Shown: positions 36,252 to 45,419, counted from the first letter of the stretch. The stretch: 64,000 nt of DNA from JAJPKK01 sp963800215 (GCA_963800215.1 CAWCZY010000010.1:248001-312000), one strand, 5' to 3'. Notes: generated from the letters alone by a model not told the origin. Program-made: numbers and translations.

Positions 36252-38673
36252 CTACCCCCGCAGCACGCCGCCGGTGCGCTTGCCGACCTCGGCCACGATC
36301 CTGGCGGCGACGGCGTCGATCTCCTGGTCGGTCATGGTCTTCTCACGCGGCTGCAGGGCGACCGCGATCGCGATCGATTTCTTGCCCGCATCGATGCCGG
36401 GGCCTTCATAGACGTCGAACACGGCAATCACCGTGATCAGCTTGCGGTCCACTCCCTGGGCGGCGCGCACGATGTCGGCGGCCTTCACGGTGCGGTCGAC
36501 GATGAAGGCGAAGTCGCGCTCGACCGGCTGAAATGCCGACAGTTCCAGCGCCGCCTTGGCGCGGGTCGCCTTCGCCTTGGCCTCCGGGAATACGTTCCAG
36601 CACGACCTCGAAGGCGACCAGGGGGCCATCGGCGCCGAGTGCTTCCAGCGCCTTGGGATGCAGCTCGCCGAAATGTCCGAGCACGTTCTGCGGTCCGATC
36701 TGGATGGTGCCGCTGCGGCCGGGATGCAGCCAGGACGGCCCGCCCGGGACGACCTGCAAAGCCTGCATCGGCGCACCCGCGGCGGCGAGCACGGCCAGCG
36801 CATCGGCCTTGGCGTCATAGGCATCGACGCCGCGGCCGCCGCTCGCCCAGTGCCGCCCCGATCCGGACGCCTTGGCGAGGCGGCGCCGCACGCGCGCCCG
36901 CCGCGGTGACCTGGTCCTGCGGCCGGTCGCCGAGGAAGATCTGGCCGACCTCGAACAGCGCCACGTCGGGATAGCCGCGATCGGCATTCTTCTGCGCGGC
37001 GGCGACGAGGCCGGGAACGAGGCTCGGCCGCATGTCGGAGAGCTCGGCCGCGATCGGGTTCGCCAGCACCAGCTCCGGCTTGCCGCCGCCGAACAGGGCG
37101 GCCGCCGGATGGGAGATGAACGACCAGGTGACGGCCTCGACAAGGCCGCGCACGCCGAGCGCGCGCCTCGCCTTGCGGGTGCGCACCTGCAGCGGCGTGA
37201 GCACGGGCTTGCGCGCTAAATCGCCGCGATCGAACGGCGTCATCGGCACGCGGTCGACGCCGACGATGCGCACGACCTCCTCGACGATATCGGCCTTGCC
37301 GTGCACGTCGGGACGCCAGGTCGGCACGCTCACGCGGATCACCGGGCCGGCGCCGGCGGTGGCGAAGCCGAGGCGGCCGAGCACCCGCTCCACCTCCGCG
37401 GCCGGCAGTGAAAGGCCCGCGAGGCGCTCGACCTCATCGAGTGGGAAATCGATCGCCCGCTCAGGGATTGGCGTCAGCGCCCGCCACGGTGATCTCCGTC
37501 GCGGTCCCGCCGCAGAGGTCGAGCACCATGCGGGTCGCGAGTTCGAGGCCGGGGATCATGAGGGCGGGGTCGACCCCGCGCTCGAAACGGTAGCGGGCGT
37601 CGGAATTGATGTTCAGCCTGCGGCCGGTGTGGGCGATGTTGATCTCGTCCCACAGCGCGGACTCGATCAGCACGTCGGTGGTCGCATCCGAGCAGCCGCT
37701 AGCTTCGCCTGCCCATGATGCCGGCGAGCGACTCGACGCCGCCGTCGTCGGCGATGACGCACATGGTGTCGTCCAGCGCATAGGTCTTGCCGTCGAGCGC
37801 CAGCAGGTTTTCGCCCGGCCGCGCCCGGCGCACCACCAGGTCGCCCCGCACCTTGGCGGCATCGAACACATGCAGCGGCCGGCCGCGGTCGAAGGTGATG
37901 AAATTGGTGATGTCGACCAGCGCATTGATCGGCCGCAGGCCGATCGCGATGAGCTGCCGCTGCAGCCATTCCGGACTCGGGCCGTTCCTGACGCCGCGCA
38001 CCAGGCGCAGCGCGAAGCCGCGGCACAGGGACGGCGTCGCGCCGAAATCGAGCCGCACCGCCACCGGACAGGGGCCGGCGGCGGCCACCGGCTTGATCGG
38101 AACTTCCTTCAACGTGCCCATGTCGGCGGCGGCGAGGTCCCTGGCGATGCCGTGCACGCCGGTGCAGTCCGGCCGGTTCGGCGTCAGGTTGATCTCGATG
38201 ACGGGATCGTCGAGATGGGCCCATTCGGCGTAGCGCGCGCCGAGCGGCGCATCGGCGGGCAGATCGAAAATGCCGTCGTGATCGTCCGAAATCTGCAGCT
38301 CGAACGGCGAGCACAGCATGCCCCGGCTTTCGACCCCGCGAATGGTGCCGACGCCGAGCGTCATGTTCTTGCCGGGGATGAAGGTGCCGGGCGGGGAGAA
38401 CACGCTCATCATGCCGGTGCGCGCATTGGGCGCGCCGCACACGACCTGCACCGGATCGCCGGCGCCGGTGTCGACCATGCAGACGCGCAGACGGTCGGCA
38501 TTGGGATGCTGCACGGCCGAGATCACCCGCGCGATGGTGAACGGCGCCAGCGCCGCCGCCTTGTCGGCGACGCTCTCGACCTCGAGGCCGATCATAGTGA
38601 GCCGGTCCACCAGCGCCGCCAGCGTCGCCTCGGTGTCCAGATGCTGCTTCAGCCAGGACAGGGTGAATTTCAT
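36252..38673 (-). CDS. pheT: Phenylalanyl-tRNA synthetase beta subunit, with four net +1 frame breaks
   Basis: Reads as an 805-residue PheT once four extra bases are discounted, near 37705, 37470, 36895 and 36593. The N-terminal piece has MKFTLSWLKQHLD, the tRNA-binding-like VQHPNADRLRVC and the B3/B4 editing domain up to SLAGIMG. The next pieces give GEASGCSDATTDVLIESALW and RFERGVDPAL, the B5 domain with VPTWRPDVHGKADIVEEVVR, and the C-terminal anticodon-binding domain with ERDFAFIVDRTVKAADI. All domains are present in order. Since the gene is essential, the breaks are most likely sequencing errors. It follows pheS on the same strand, with an R4 repeat in the gap. Confidence 0.92.
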
Positions 38674-38690
38674 GTGGCACGCCCCTTATA

Positions 38691-38816
38691 CCTCCCTCCC
38701 CCTGAAAGCGGGAGGGGTGGGGAGGGGGTAGCCGCGGTTCCTGGCCACAAGCGCCGCAGTCTGCGGCGCGCGAGCCCCCACCCCGACCCTCCCCCTTTCA
38801 GCGGGGAGGGGAGAGA
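38691..38816. repeat. Dispersed repeat family R4 between pheS and pheT
   Basis: CCTCCCCCTGAAAGCGGGAG and GGGTGGGGAGGGGG at one end mirror CCCCCACCCCGACCCTCCCC and CTTTCAGCGGGGAGGGG at the other, an inverted repeat of about 125 bases. A core copy (CCCCTCCCCCGCAAGCGGGA-type) lies inside the 3' end of ruvC at 58698. Confidence 0.75.
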
Positions 38817-38850
38817 TCGCCGCTCGTGGCAGGAAGAAGGTGGCCCGACA

Positions 38851-39933
38851 TCATCCGCTCAGTCCTCCGGCGAGGGTGGGGAAATCGAGCGGGCGGAAGC
38901 CGTAATGGGCGAGCCAGCGCACATCGGCCTCGAAGAAGGGGCGCAGGTCATTCATGCCGTATTTGAGCATGGCGATGCGGTCGATCCCCATGCCCCAGGC
39001 GAAGCCCTGGTAGACATCGGGATCGATCCCGCAATTGCGCAGCACGTTGGGATGCACCATGCCGCAGCCGAGAATCTCCAGCCAGTCGTCGCCCTCGCCG
39101 AAACGGATTTCGCCCTTGTCGCGGCGGCACTGGATGTCGACCTCCAGCGACGGCTCGGTGAACGGGAAGAACGACGGCCGGAACCGCATCTTGACGTGAT
39201 CGATCTCGAAGAACGCCTTGCAGAATTCCGCGAGTATCCATTTGAGATGGCCGAGATGGGAGCCCTTGTCGATGACGAGGCCTTCGACCTGATGGAACAT
39301 CGGCGTGTGGGTCTGGTCGCTGTCGCAGCGATAGGTCCGCCCCGGGCAGATCACGCGGATCGGCGGCCTTTGCGACAGCATGGTGCGCACCTGCACCGGC
39401 GAGGTGTGGGTGCGCAGCAAGAGCCGCGAGCCGTCGGGCTTCGGGTTGAAGAAGAAGGTGTCGTGCATTTCCCGCGCCGGGTGGCCGTCGGGGAAATTCA
39501 GCCGGGTGAAATTGTAGTCGTCGGTCTCGATGTCCGGCCCTTCGGCGACGGCAAAGCCCATGTCGGCGAAAATGGCGGTAAGCTCGTCCATCACCTGGCT
39601 GATGGGATGGATGCGGCCGGCATCGGCGGGGTTGTCGGGCGCCGGCAGGGTGACGTCGATCGTCTCGGTGGCGAGCCGCTGCTCGAGCGCGGCGCTTTTG
39701 AGCGCCTCGCGCCGCGCCGCGACCGCCGCGGTGACGCGGTCCTTGAGGCCGTTGATCAGCGGGCCGTTCTCCTTGCGCTCCTCCGGCGACATCTTGCCCA
39801 GGGTCGCCAGCAGCGCCGAGACCGAGCCCTTCTTGCCCAGCGCGGCCACCCGCACGGCTTCGAGCGCCGCTTCGTCGGCGGCGGTCTCGACCATGCGCAT
39901 CAACTCGCCTTCGAGCGCGGCAATGTCGGTCAT
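38851..39933 (-). CDS. pheS: Phenylalanyl-tRNA synthetase alpha subunit
   Basis: A 360-residue class II synthetase catalytic subunit. An N-terminal coiled coil (about 1-90) is followed by motif 1 around GRIHPISQVMDELTAIF, motif 2 with FRPSFFPFTEPSLEVDI, and motif 3 GFAWGMGIDRIAMLKYG. The H-T-S-P-V-Q loop (LRTHTSPVQVRTM) binds substrate. With PheT it forms the alpha2-beta2 enzyme that charges tRNA-Phe. It follows rplT by 114 bases on the same strand, the usual rpmI-rplT-pheST order. Confidence 0.96.
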   Translation of the reverse strand: MTDIAALEGELMRMVETAADEAALEAVRVAALGKKGSVSALLATLGKMSPEERKENGPLINGLKDRVTAAVAARREALKSAALEQRLATETIDVTLPAPDNPADAGRIHPISQVMDELTAIFADMGFAVAEGPDIETDDYNFTRLNFPDGHPAREMHDTFFFNPKPDGSRLLLRTHTSPVQVRTMLSQRPPIRVICPGRTYRCDSDQTHTPMFHQVEGLVIDKGSHLGHLKWILAEFCKAFFEIDHVKMRFRPSFFPFTEPSLEVDIQCRRDKGEIRFGEGDDWLEILGCGMVHPNVLRNCGIDPDVYQGFAWGMGIDRIAMLKYGMNDLRPFFEADVRWLAHYGFRPLDFPTLAGGLSG

Positions 39934-40047
39934 GGAATCCTCGCAAGCCGCCAGGGGCGGAAGTGTCTTGGGCTGCGAATGAGCCGATCCCCCAGCCCCT
40001 TCTTCGAGGGGAGAAGATTCGAAGCCGGCCGAGGATCGAGCGTGCGT

Positions 40048-40407
40048 TCAGGCCGCCAATGCGGCCTTCGCCTTGTCGACGATCGCCTCGAAGGCGGCCG
40101 GCTCGTTGATGGCGAGATCGGACAGCACCTTGCGGTCCACCGTGACCCCGGCCTTGCCGAGGCCGGAGATAAACCGGCTGTAGGTGAGGCCGAAACCGCG
40201 GACGGCCGCATTGAGGCGCTGGATCCACAAGGCGCGGAAGGTGCGCTTGCGCCGCTTGCGGTCGCGGAAGGCGTATTGGTTCGCCTTCTCCACCGCCTGC
40301 TTGGCGATCCGGATGGTGTTCTTGCGCCGGCCGTAATAGCCTTTGGCGGCTTTGAGGACTTTCTTGTGCTTGGCGTGTCCGGTGACACCCCGTTTGACGC
40401 GGGCCAT
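40048..40407 (-). CDS. rplT: 50S ribosomal protein L20
   Basis: A 119-residue L20 with MARVKRGVTGHAKHKKVLK and GYYGRRKNTIRIAKQAVEKA at the basic N-terminus and SRFISGLGKAGVTVDRKVLS in the globular domain. It organises 23S rRNA early in 50S assembly and often represses its own operon in other bacteria. GGAGAG precedes the ATG. It lies 84 bases after rpmI. Confidence 0.97.
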   Translation of the reverse strand: MARVKRGVTGHAKHKKVLKAAKGYYGRRKNTIRIAKQAVEKANQYAFRDRKRRKRTFRALWIQRLNAAVRGFGLTYSRFISGLGKAGVTVDRKVLSDLAINEPAAFEAIVDKAKAALAA

Positions 40408-40491
40408 GGCCGCTCTCCTTCGAAATCTCTACCTGCGAAATCAGTTACCTGACGGGACGACAGGGCCGCGCCTGCGCGGCCGGATGGGCGA

Positions 40492-40692
40492 TCAGCCGTT
40501 GGGCAGCCAGTATTTCTTGATGCGATCGCCGTCGGTCTTGAACAGAACCTTGGTGCCGCGATGGTCGCGGATCTGCTTGGTCGACCGTTTGATCATCCCG
40601 TGACGTTTGCCCGACTGGGCAAACAGCACCTTTCCGGTGCCGGTAATCTTGAAGCGCTTCTTGGCGCCCGACTTGGTCTTCAACTTGGGCAT
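40492..40692 (-). CDS. rpmI: 50S ribosomal protein L35
   Basis: A 66-residue L35: MPKLKTKSGAKKRFKITGTG at the start, then LFAQSGKRHGMIKRS and the basic C-terminal half. AAAGGAGAG precedes the ATG. It is the first gene of the rpmI-rplT-pheS-pheT group. infC, which leads this operon in many bacteria, is 1.6 kb upstream, separated by a plus-strand tetR cassette. Confidence 0.97.
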   Translation of the reverse strand: MPKLKTKSGAKKRFKITGTGKVLFAQSGKRHGMIKRSTKQIRDHRGTKVLFKTDGDRIKKYWLPNG

Positions 40693-41010
40693 TTGGCTCT
40701 CCTTTTGCGGCCCACAGGCCGCCGACCGGGGTCAACCGGTGATGCTCGGGTTTGAGCGTGCTGATTGAGCACTTCGCCGCCGCCACGGCAGCCCTTTAGC
40801 CGGGCAGCGGGGAGGGCGGGTTTATGGCAGAGAGCCCGCGAAATGGCAACCGGCCGATAAGGCACGGGAAAACGGGCGACTCATGCCTGGCGGCTGATTC
40901 GGCCAGCGAAGCCTGCCCTTTATCTGTATGGCTGTATGGCGCAGTCGTCGAAAGCGGATCCAGACCGTGTGCATCGAGACCCGTCACGCGCAGTGTCGAA
41001 AGATCCGGGC
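40693..41010. other. Leader region of rpmI and upstream flank of tetR
   Basis: About 320 bases with no gene. On the minus strand it is the rpmI leader, GC-rich with several self-complementary stretches near 40790-40870; an L20-responsive leader is possible but I cannot show one. The right side leads into the tetR promoter. Confidence 0.45.
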
Positions 41011-41039
41011 TTGACACCATACCAACTAGTCGGTATGTC
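41011..41039 (+). promoter_or_regulatory. Promoter of the tetR cassette
   Basis: TTGACA (41011-41016), a 17-base spacer, then TATGTC (41034-41039). Transcription would begin about 7 bases on, at or next to the tetR ATG at 41046. No ribosome binding site lies between, so the message is probably leaderless. Confidence 0.65.
41019..41036 (+). promoter_or_regulatory. Operator in the tetR promoter
   Basis: ATACCAACTAGTCGGTAT is an 18-base palindrome with one mismatched pair, centred on ACTAGT and filling the spacer between -35 and -10. A repressor here would block RNA polymerase, the expected arrangement for autoregulation by the downstream TetR protein. Confidence 0.7.
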
Positions 41040-41045
41040 GGCGGT

Positions 41046-41675
41046 ATGGCGTCTCAACCGCATGAATCGAAAACAAAGCTGTTGAACGCGGCATTGAATG
41101 TGATCCGCGCCAAGGGTTACGCGGCGACAACCGTCGATGACATTTGCCACGCGGCGGGAGTGACCAAGGGCAGTTTTTTCCATCACTTCAAGAGCAAGGA
41201 CGATCTTGCGCTTTCCGCCGCTGCTTATTGGGGGGAGATGACGGAAGGCTTTTTTGCTTCGGCCCCCTATCACCAGTCGAAAGACCCATTGCAGCGGCTG
41301 CTCGGCTACGTCGACTTTCGCGGCGAGATTTTGCGGGGTGATCTGCCCGACTACACGTGCTTGCTCGGCACGCTGGTTCAGGAAACCTACGCGACGCATC
41401 CCGACATCCGCGCCGCTTGCGACAAGGTGTTGTCGAGGCACGTCGCTATTTTGACGCGCGACATCGAAGCCGCAAAGCAGCTCTACGCGCCGGATGCGCC
41501 GTGGAGCCCGGCGACCGTCGGCTATTTCATCCAATCAGTTTTGCAGGGCGCATTTATTTTCGCCAAGGCAAAACAAGGTCCCGGGGTCGTGCGGGAAAGT
41601 CTCGCGCATTTGCGGCGATACCTCGGGTTTCTCCTCAACCGCCAAGCAACGCCACACGAAAGGAAAAAGCCATGA
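41046..41675 (+). CDS. TetR/AcrR family transcriptional regulator
   Basis: A 209-residue regulator. The N-terminal helix-turn-helix is clear: KTKLLNAALNVIRAKGYAAT, then ICHAAGVTKGSFFHHFKSKD. The ligand domain includes a Cys in DYTCLLGTLVQE, seen in regulators that sense electrophiles, and FIQSVLQGAFIFAKA near the end. Its start coincides with the predicted transcription start, and an operator lies in its promoter. The next gene overlaps its stop by four bases (ATGA). The cassette has lower GC than the ribosomal genes on either side, suggesting later insertion. Confidence 0.9.
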   Translation: MASQPHESKTKLLNAALNVIRAKGYAATTVDDICHAAGVTKGSFFHHFKSKDDLALSAAAYWGEMTEGFFASAPYHQSKDPLQRLLGYVDFRGEILRGDLPDYTCLLGTLVQETYATHPDIRAACDKVLSRHVAILTRDIEAAKQLYAPDAPWSPATVGYFIQSVLQGAFIFAKAKQGPGVVRESLAHLRRYLGFLLNRQATPHERKKP

Positions 41676-42031
41676 CTGACTCTACTACCAAGAAGTTCAT
41701 CGCCCTGTATCTCGTGCCGGCGTCCGTGCTGGCGGATTGGGCAAAGACCGACCCGGAAATCAAGAAGGCCGCCGAACAAAAGATGCAGGCGGAGTGGAGA
41801 AAATGGACGAGCGATCATTCGAAAATAATCACTCTCACGGAGGCCGGCGGCAAGACCAAGCGTGTCACCGCGAGCGGCGTTTCTGACACCAAGAACGACA
41901 TCATGTTGTATTCGTTCGTGGAGGCGGAATCGCACGAGACCGCCGCGAAGTCCTTCGAAAATCACCCGCACCTGCAGATTCCGCAATCATCCATCGAAAT
42001 CATGGAAATAAGGTCGATGGGTCAGATTTAG
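41672..42031 (+). CDS. Small protein co-transcribed with tetR (YCII-like dimeric barrel, tentative)
   Basis: A 119-residue protein without signal peptide. A start such as TTKKFIALYLVPASVLADW, the central QAEWRKWTSDHSKIITLTEAG and a late FVEAESHETAAKSFENHPHL with PQSSIEIMEIR give the layout of YCII/EthD-like alpha-beta barrels, where the HPHL region sits near the putative active site. Its ATG overlaps the tetR stop, so it is the regulator's presumed target. A role in handling a reactive small molecule is inference only. Confidence 0.6.
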   Translation: MTDSTTKKFIALYLVPASVLADWAKTDPEIKKAAEQKMQAEWRKWTSDHSKIITLTEAGGKTKRVTASGVSDTKNDIMLYSFVEAESHETAAKSFENHPHLQIPQSSIEIMEIRSMGQI

Positions 42032-42101
42032 ACCTTGTTGCGGCGTGCCTCGGCACTCTGTTTGTTCCAACACGCCGCACCCGTCGTCAGGAGAAACAAT
42101 C

Positions 42102-42350
42102 GTGGCGACCCAAGCCATCCTCGAGCGTTCCAAGACGTGCTCTTCCGGTGAGGCGGCGGCGGCAAAAAAGCAACTCGCGATACTTTTGGCAGGAGGCGAG
42201 CACGTCCGCTTGAGCCATGACCGAACCGTCGATAGCCCGATCAGCGCGTTGCGCCAGCCGGCGGGCTGGCGCCGCTCCGCCCTGAACCGGCGGCGCAGGG
42301 GGCCGGCGCTACTACGCGTTACGAGTGTCAGCGCGGCGCCAGGATCATGA
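42102..42350 (+). CDS. Possible short or truncated open frame
   Basis: A GTG at 42102 preceded by CAGGAGAAACAATC, a good ribosome site, opens 82 codons that begin MATQAILERSKTCSSGEAAA and then become Arg-rich and unlike a folded protein. The end overlaps the infC 3' end on the other strand. It may be the 5' end of a gene truncated when the tetR cassette arrived. Confidence 0.25.
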   Translation: MATQAILERSKTCSSGEAAAAKKQLAILLAGGEHVRLSHDRTVDSPISALRQPAGWRRSALNRRRRGPALLRVTSVSAAPGS

Positions 42351-42867
42351 TCATCTGCCGGCCTTCGAAGCGGGCGTCCATCTCGATCTTGGCGAGCTTC
42401 TCGGTATCGCCTTTGACGCGTTCGAGCAGCCGGGCGCCGAGTTCCTGATGGGCCATTTCACGGCCGCGGAACCGCAGCGTCACCTTGACCTTGTCGCCTT
42501 CCTCGAAGAAGCGCTGCATGGCGCGCATCTTCACTTCGTAATCGTGGTCGTCGATCATCGGCCGGAACTTGATTTCCTTGACCTCGACGACCTTCTGTTT
42601 CTTGCGCGCTTCCGCCTGCTTCTTCTGCTCCTGGAATTTGTACTTTCCGAAATCGAGGAGCTTGCAGACCGGCGGGGTGGCGTTGGGAGAAATCTCCACG
42701 AGGTCCAGGCCAGCCTCCTGGGCGATGGCCAAAGCCTCGGAAATCGTGACGTTGCCGCGGTTGGCACCGTCCTTGTCGATCAGATGAACCTCGCGGACGC
42801 GGATGTCATCATTGATGCGCGGCCCGTCCTTCGGGGCGGGCGCAGTGGCTCTCATCGGGCGACGAAT
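42328..42867 (-). CDS. infC: Translation initiation factor IF-3, with an AUU start codon
   Basis: A 179-residue IF-3. The N-terminal domain has GPRINDDIRVREVHLIDKDG and LDLVEISPNATPPVCKLLDF; the basic linker is EQKKQAEARKKQKV; the C-terminal domain has IKFRPMIDDHDYEVKMR and FRGREMAHQELG. An ATG at 42855 is available, but family alignment and the ribosome site point to ATT at 42867: translation then begins (M)RRPMRATAPAPKDGPR, matching other Rhizobiales IF-3 starts, and AAGGAG lies nine bases before it. An AUU start lets IF-3 repress its own synthesis, as in E. coli. Confidence 0.93.
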   Translation of the reverse strand: MRRPMRATAPAPKDGPRINDDIRVREVHLIDKDGANRGNVTISEALAIAQEAGLDLVEISPNATPPVCKLLDFGKYKFQEQKKQAEARKKQKVVEVKEIKFRPMIDDHDYEVKMRAMQRFFEEGDKVKVTLRFRGREMAHQELGARLLERVKGDTEKLAKIEMDARFEGRQMIMILAPR

Positions 42868-42882
42868 GGCTGTCTTCTCCTT
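42865..42882 (-). promoter_or_regulatory. infC ribosome binding site and AUU start
   Basis: On the minus strand AAGGAG-AAGACAGCC-ATT. Spacing to ATT is nine bases; to the downstream ATG it would be 21, too far. This decides the rare start codon. Confidence 0.75.
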
Positions 42883-43083
42883 CTGCTGTTACGGTGCGCT
42901 GCTGCGGTGACCTTTGGCACGAACCGCCGAAAAAAGCTCGGCGTGAGTGATCATGCTACTCGGAAGTCTATGAAGATCGGCACAAATGGCCGACAAGTCA
43001 ACGGTGCTGCCTGACATTTGAACGAAGTTGTGCTTGCGCTGCGTTGCGGCAATGCGGGGCCGCAGCGCATCGTGCGCCCCGGG

Positions 43084-44355
43084 TCAGGCTGGGGGCCGCG
43101 CAATTTCGGTATAGACGGCCAGCATCTGGTCCGGCGCGGCCGGGCTCGCGAACAGCGACTTCACCCGTTCGCGCCCGCGCCGGCCGACGGCAAGGCGGGT
43201 GCTTTCGGAGGCCGAGAGCAGCCGGATCAGGGTTGCCGCAAGCTCGGCGTCGTCGCCGCTGCGGAACCGCCAGCCGGTCATGCGGTCCTCCGTGACCGCC
43301 GGCGGCGCCAGCACCGTATCCGACCCGGCGGCGAGGTCGGAAACGATCACCGGACGGGCCATCGCCATCGCTTCGAGCAGGGACCGTTGCGGGCTCTCGA
43401 GCTGGATCGCGGCGGAAATCACGGCGACGGCGGCGAGATAGGCGGCCTGCTCGTCCGCCGGCGGCCCCGCAATGCGGATCACGTCGGTGGTCTTGGTCGC
43501 CATCACAATGTCCCACAACTCGCCGCTGTAGCTGGAACCGCCATTGTCTTCGCCGACCAGCACGAAGGCGAAATCGCGCAGGCCCATGTCTTTGAGCCGG
43601 CGCGCCGCCCGGACGATGACGTGGTGCCCCTTTCGGCGCAGGATGCGCCCCACCACCATGATGACGCGGGTGCCGGGGCCGACGCCCCAGCCGGCGCGCG
43701 TCACATCTATCCGCTCGGGGGCAATCCTCGTGGGATCGAAGCGGCTGATGTCGATATGGGAGGGAATGACGGCGATGCGTTCCGCCGCGACCCGGTGGCG
43801 CTCGGAGATGATGTCTGCGATCTGATCGCTCATGGCGATCACCTGCTCGCCGCGCGCCATCACGCTGTTGTAGGCGTGCTTGAACAGGTTCTGATCGCGA
43901 AATCCCCCATACCAGGTGGTAACGAAGGGAACGCCGGTCATGCGGGCGGCGGCATAGGCGCTCCACCCCGGCGCCCGGGCGAGCGCGTGAACCACCCCGC
44001 AATGGCGCTGGCGGATCAGCCGCGCCAGCACGAATGCATTGCGCGCCATGATCGCGGGATTGATGCTCGCCATGTCGAGGCGCACCAGTTGGGCGCCGCA
44101 GGCCGCAAGTTCGTCCTCGAGCCGGCCGCCGCGAGATACCACGAGCGCACGGTGCCCTGCCGCAGTGAGCGTCCGGGCAAGATCGATGGCGCCCTCATCG
44201 GCGTCGCCGGTCTCGAGCGTCGGAACCGCGATCATGACTGTCAAGGGACGCCGGGCAAATGCCGGCCCAGGGGGGGCCGATGAAGCCCCCGCGAATTCCG
44301 CGCGCTCGTCGAGCAACGTGCGCGCCGCTGTAGATATGTCGGCCACTCCCCCCAC
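43084..44355 (-). CDS. Glycosyltransferase family 4 (GT-B fold)
   Basis: A 423-residue protein. The N-terminal acceptor domain has VPTLETGDADEGAIDLARTL and GVVHALARAPGWSAY; the C-terminal donor domain has VGRILRRKGHHVIVRA, FVLVGEDNG and the E-x7-E-like QRSLLEAMAMARPVIVSDLA. These are GT4 features (lipopolysaccharide or exopolysaccharide sugar transfer). No other glycan genes are adjacent. It is convergent with nothing and lies between infC and an alpha/beta hydrolase, a stable arrangement in related genomes as far as I recall. Sugar and acceptor unknown. Confidence 0.88.
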   Translation of the reverse strand: MGGVADISTAARTLLDERAEFAGASSAPPGPAFARRPLTVMIAVPTLETGDADEGAIDLARTLTAAGHRALVVSRGGRLEDELAACGAQLVRLDMASINPAIMARNAFVLARLIRQRHCGVVHALARAPGWSAYAAARMTGVPFVTTWYGGFRDQNLFKHAYNSVMARGEQVIAMSDQIADIISERHRVAAERIAVIPSHIDISRFDPTRIAPERIDVTRAGWGVGPGTRVIMVVGRILRRKGHHVIVRAARRLKDMGLRDFAFVLVGEDNGGSSYSGELWDIVMATKTTDVIRIAGPPADEQAAYLAAVAVISAAIQLESPQRSLLEAMAMARPVIVSDLAAGSDTVLAPPAVTEDRMTGWRFRSGDDAELAATLIRLLSASESTRLAVGRRGRERVKSLFASPAAPDQMLAVYTEIARPPA

Positions 44356-44586
44356 CCCGCTTCAAGATCGGCCCAGCGAGAGTCTATGCAATGAGTGACT
44401 CACTGGATCGCATGACGCCGGAGCTGCCGACCGCGGTCATGCGACAAATGCCGATTTCCATCCCCACAATGCATGATACAGCCGTCTGGCGCTTTTGCGC
44501 AACACTCCGACAAAATAAGAATTTGCGCCGATGTACATTAAAAAACCAGAATCAGGCCGTGGGGAAAGCCGGCGGGATATTGGCCG

Positions 44587-45357
44587 ATGACCTCGGCAGC
44601 GGCTTTTCTCGAGGTCGGACAGGGCCACTTGTCGCGGCGGATTGCGGTGCGGGCGCGCAAGGGCGCCGCTCCCGCCCTCGTGTGGCTCGGCGGTTTCATG
44701 TCGGACATGGGCGGCACCAAGGCGGCGGCGCTGGACCAATGGGCCGGCGCCCGCGGGCGCGCCTGCCTGCGCTTCGATTACTCCGGCCATGGCGAATCCG
44801 GCGGGCGGTTCGCCGACGGGACCATTTCGCGCTGGCTCGAGGAGGCCCTTGCCGTGTTCGAGGCCTGCTGCGAGGGGCCGCAGATCGTGGTGGGCTCGTC
44901 CATGGGGGGATGGCTCGCCCTCCTCCTGGCGCGCGAACTGCGCCGCGCGCCGCGGCGGAAAGCCTCGATTGCCGGGCTGGTGCTCATAGCCCCGGCCGTG
45001 GATTTCACCGAGGCGCTGATGTGGAAGCGGTTCCCCGACGAGATCAGGCACCAGATCGAGACCACGGGGGCATGGGAGCGGCCCTCCCAATATTCCGACC
45101 AGCCCTATCTGATTACCAAGGGCCTGATCGAGGACGGCCGCCGGCACCTGCTGCTCGGCGGGCTGATCGAGACCGGCTGCCCGGTGCGCATCCTGCAGGG
45201 GGTGCAGGACCCCGACGTTCCCTGGGACCATGCCGTCGAACTGGTCTCGCGCCTCGCCCAGGACGACGTGGTGCTGACATTGGTCAAGGACGGCGACCAC
45301 CGCCTGTCGCGGCCGGAAGACATCGAGCGCCTGCTTGCGGCGGTGGCGGAGCTGTGA
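44587..45357 (+). CDS. Alpha/beta hydrolase (ABHD10/BEM46-like)
   Basis: A 256-residue hydrolase with nucleophile Ser 105 in VGSSMGGW, the oxyanion region LVWLGGFMSDMGGTKA, and FDYSGHGESGG after strand four. The acid is in QDPDVPWDHA and the His in DGDHRLSRPED, completing the triad. There is no signal peptide. Relatives are esterases or thioesterases of broad specificity. It is divergent from the GT4 gene. Confidence 0.88.
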   Translation: MTSAAAFLEVGQGHLSRRIAVRARKGAAPALVWLGGFMSDMGGTKAAALDQWAGARGRACLRFDYSGHGESGGRFADGTISRWLEEALAVFEACCEGPQIVVGSSMGGWLALLLARELRRAPRRKASIAGLVLIAPAVDFTEALMWKRFPDEIRHQIETTGAWERPSQYSDQPYLITKGLIEDGRRHLLLGGLIETGCPVRILQGVQDPDVPWDHAVELVSRLAQDDVVLTLVKDGDHRLSRPEDIERLLAAVAEL

Positions 45358-45363
45358 GCAAGC

Positions 45364-45419
45364 CATCATTCCCGGGCCGCGCCAACGGGTCCGGCCCGCG
45401 GCCAGCCCCGAAATGACGG
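45364..45419. repeat. Dispersed repeat family R2, degenerate copy d
   Basis: TCATTCCCGGGCCGCG at one end and CGGCCAGCCCCGAAATGAC at the other keep the inverted R2 ends with little interior. It lies between convergent genes. Confidence 0.55.

Noticed and set aside
36252..38673. pheT as a true pseudogene
   Set aside because: PheT is essential, all domains are intact between breaks, and all four breaks are single extra bases; sequencing error is far more likely.
38691..38816. The G/C-rich inverted repeat as a CRISPR-like or origin element
   Set aside because: Only one full copy with two inverted ends and no spacers; a dispersed intergenic repeat explains it better.
37606..40452. A 948-codon plus-strand frame over pheT, pheS and rplT
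   Set aside because: It lies antisense to three conserved genes and its sequence is low-complexity Arg/Gly/His; its length is due to GC-skewed third positions.
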